Source: Limnohabitans sp. Hippo3 (GTDB lineage Bacteria; Pseudomonadota; Gammaproteobacteria; Burkholderiales; Burkholderiaceae_C). From it: a DNA stretch of 41,936 nt. Where the stretch lies: NCBI RefSeq assembly GCF_003063665.1, contig NZ_NESF01000015.1, positions 1-41,936 on the forward strand, read 5' to 3'. This document shows positions 41,798 to 41,936 of this stretch, one piece after another. Position 1 is the first letter of the stretch. Each line of letters begins with the position of its first letter. The notes below the pieces were generated by a model. It was not told where the DNA came from. It saw only the letters and a list, made by a program, of their open reading frames with translations, and searched no databases. A program made the translations under genes and the position numbers.

Positions 41798-41936
41798 ATA
41801 CCCGCATGCGCGCATATGCGCTAACTTAAAATATCAATTTGAGATATGCTCTTCTCCATTGCGTATGGAAGGAGAAGGCCATGGAGTGCTCGGTGCAGCC
41901 GTCGGAATTTGTTCGCCTCGATGAGGACTGGCAGCT
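41798..41936 (+). mobile_element. Left end of an insertion sequence (copy 2, truncated by the window edge)
   Basis: The inverted form of the repeat at 114-145 lies at 41798-41829: GATACCCGCATG, then GCGCATATGCGCTAACTTAA. It is followed 50 bases later by a well-formed ribosome site (GGAAGGAGAAGG) and a start codon. Together with the left-edge fragment, this is the pattern of a second copy of the same IS in the same orientation, whose body continues beyond the window. Confidence 0.6.
41881..41936 (+). CDS. N-terminal fragment of a probable transposase (partial)
   Basis: An ATG at 41881, preceded by the strong purine-rich ribosome site GGAAGGAGAAGG, opens a frame that runs to the window edge (18 residues, starting MECSVQPSEFVRLDED). 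It lies just inside the IS terminal repeat and points away from the window, which is where the transposase gene of a second IS copy would begin. The few residues do not identify a family. Confidence 0.42.
   Translation, partial: MECSVQPSEFVRLDEDWQ

Noticed and set aside
1..41936. A 41-kb composite transposon carrying the whole window
   Set aside because: The interior holds essential chromosomal genes (parABS, mnmG, dapD). Two IS copies bounding an assembly contig is the simpler explanation.

Overview
The window looks like a chromosomal piece of a Burkholderiales bacterium, most likely Comamonadaceae (inference from G+C-rich coding, the single-chain 1.18-kaa indolepyruvate ferredoxin oxidoreductase, the mnmG-rsmG-parA-parB block, an acetoacetyl-CoA ligase and AcuI-type reductase, and local repeat types). 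It is densely coded. No stretch over 300 bases lacks a gene: the largest gaps are about 230 bases before mnmG, 200 before the cobalamin adenosyltransferase gene and 200 at the right end.

Both ends lie inside what appears to be the same insertion sequence. At the left, a frame closes at 120-122 inside a terminal repeat (114-145). At the right, the inverted form of that repeat (41798-41833) precedes a new start codon at 41881. The window is therefore probably one assembly contig bounded by two same-orientation copies of an IS.

Region by region. 240-5729: amino-acid catabolism, with an indolepyruvate ferredoxin oxidoreductase, a divergent Lrp/AsnC regulator and glutamate dehydrogenase. 5963-12239: an origin-proximal chromosome-partition block (mnmG, rsmG, two tandem LysE exporters, parA, a small alpha/beta hydrolase, parB) with three perfect and one degenerate parS site between 7404 and 8604. 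12244-19278: four consecutive hybrid histidine kinases, each overlapping the next by 3-4 bases, arranged as two copies of a two-gene unit (A-B-A-B) and starting 4 bases after parB. 19283-25864: a D-lactate-type FAD oxidase, a PduO-type adenosyltransferase, a small secreted protein, acetoacetate-CoA ligase and a YjjJ-like HipA-family kinase. 25520-28974: dapD of the long type with a small membrane partner, acuI and a DMT exporter. 29101-35528: phoD, a TetR regulator, a universal stress protein, a metallophosphoesterase with a LysR regulator, a small membrane protein and a second DMT exporter.

35570-41678 is the most unusual part. Five minus-strand genes are coupled by 4-base overlaps: a secreted Ig-like protein, a zinc-ribbon membrane protein, a secreted caspase-like protease with an embedded EF-hand loop and a C-terminal DUF4384-like domain, an OmpA-type peptidoglycan-binding protein, and a second Ig-like paralogue. 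Divergent from them is a second exported caspase-like protein with an unknown N-terminal domain, a coiled coil and a C-terminal caspase domain. I read this as a candidate undescribed cell-envelope caspase module; its function cannot be deduced from sequence alone.

No tRNA, rRNA, CRISPR array or prophage was seen.
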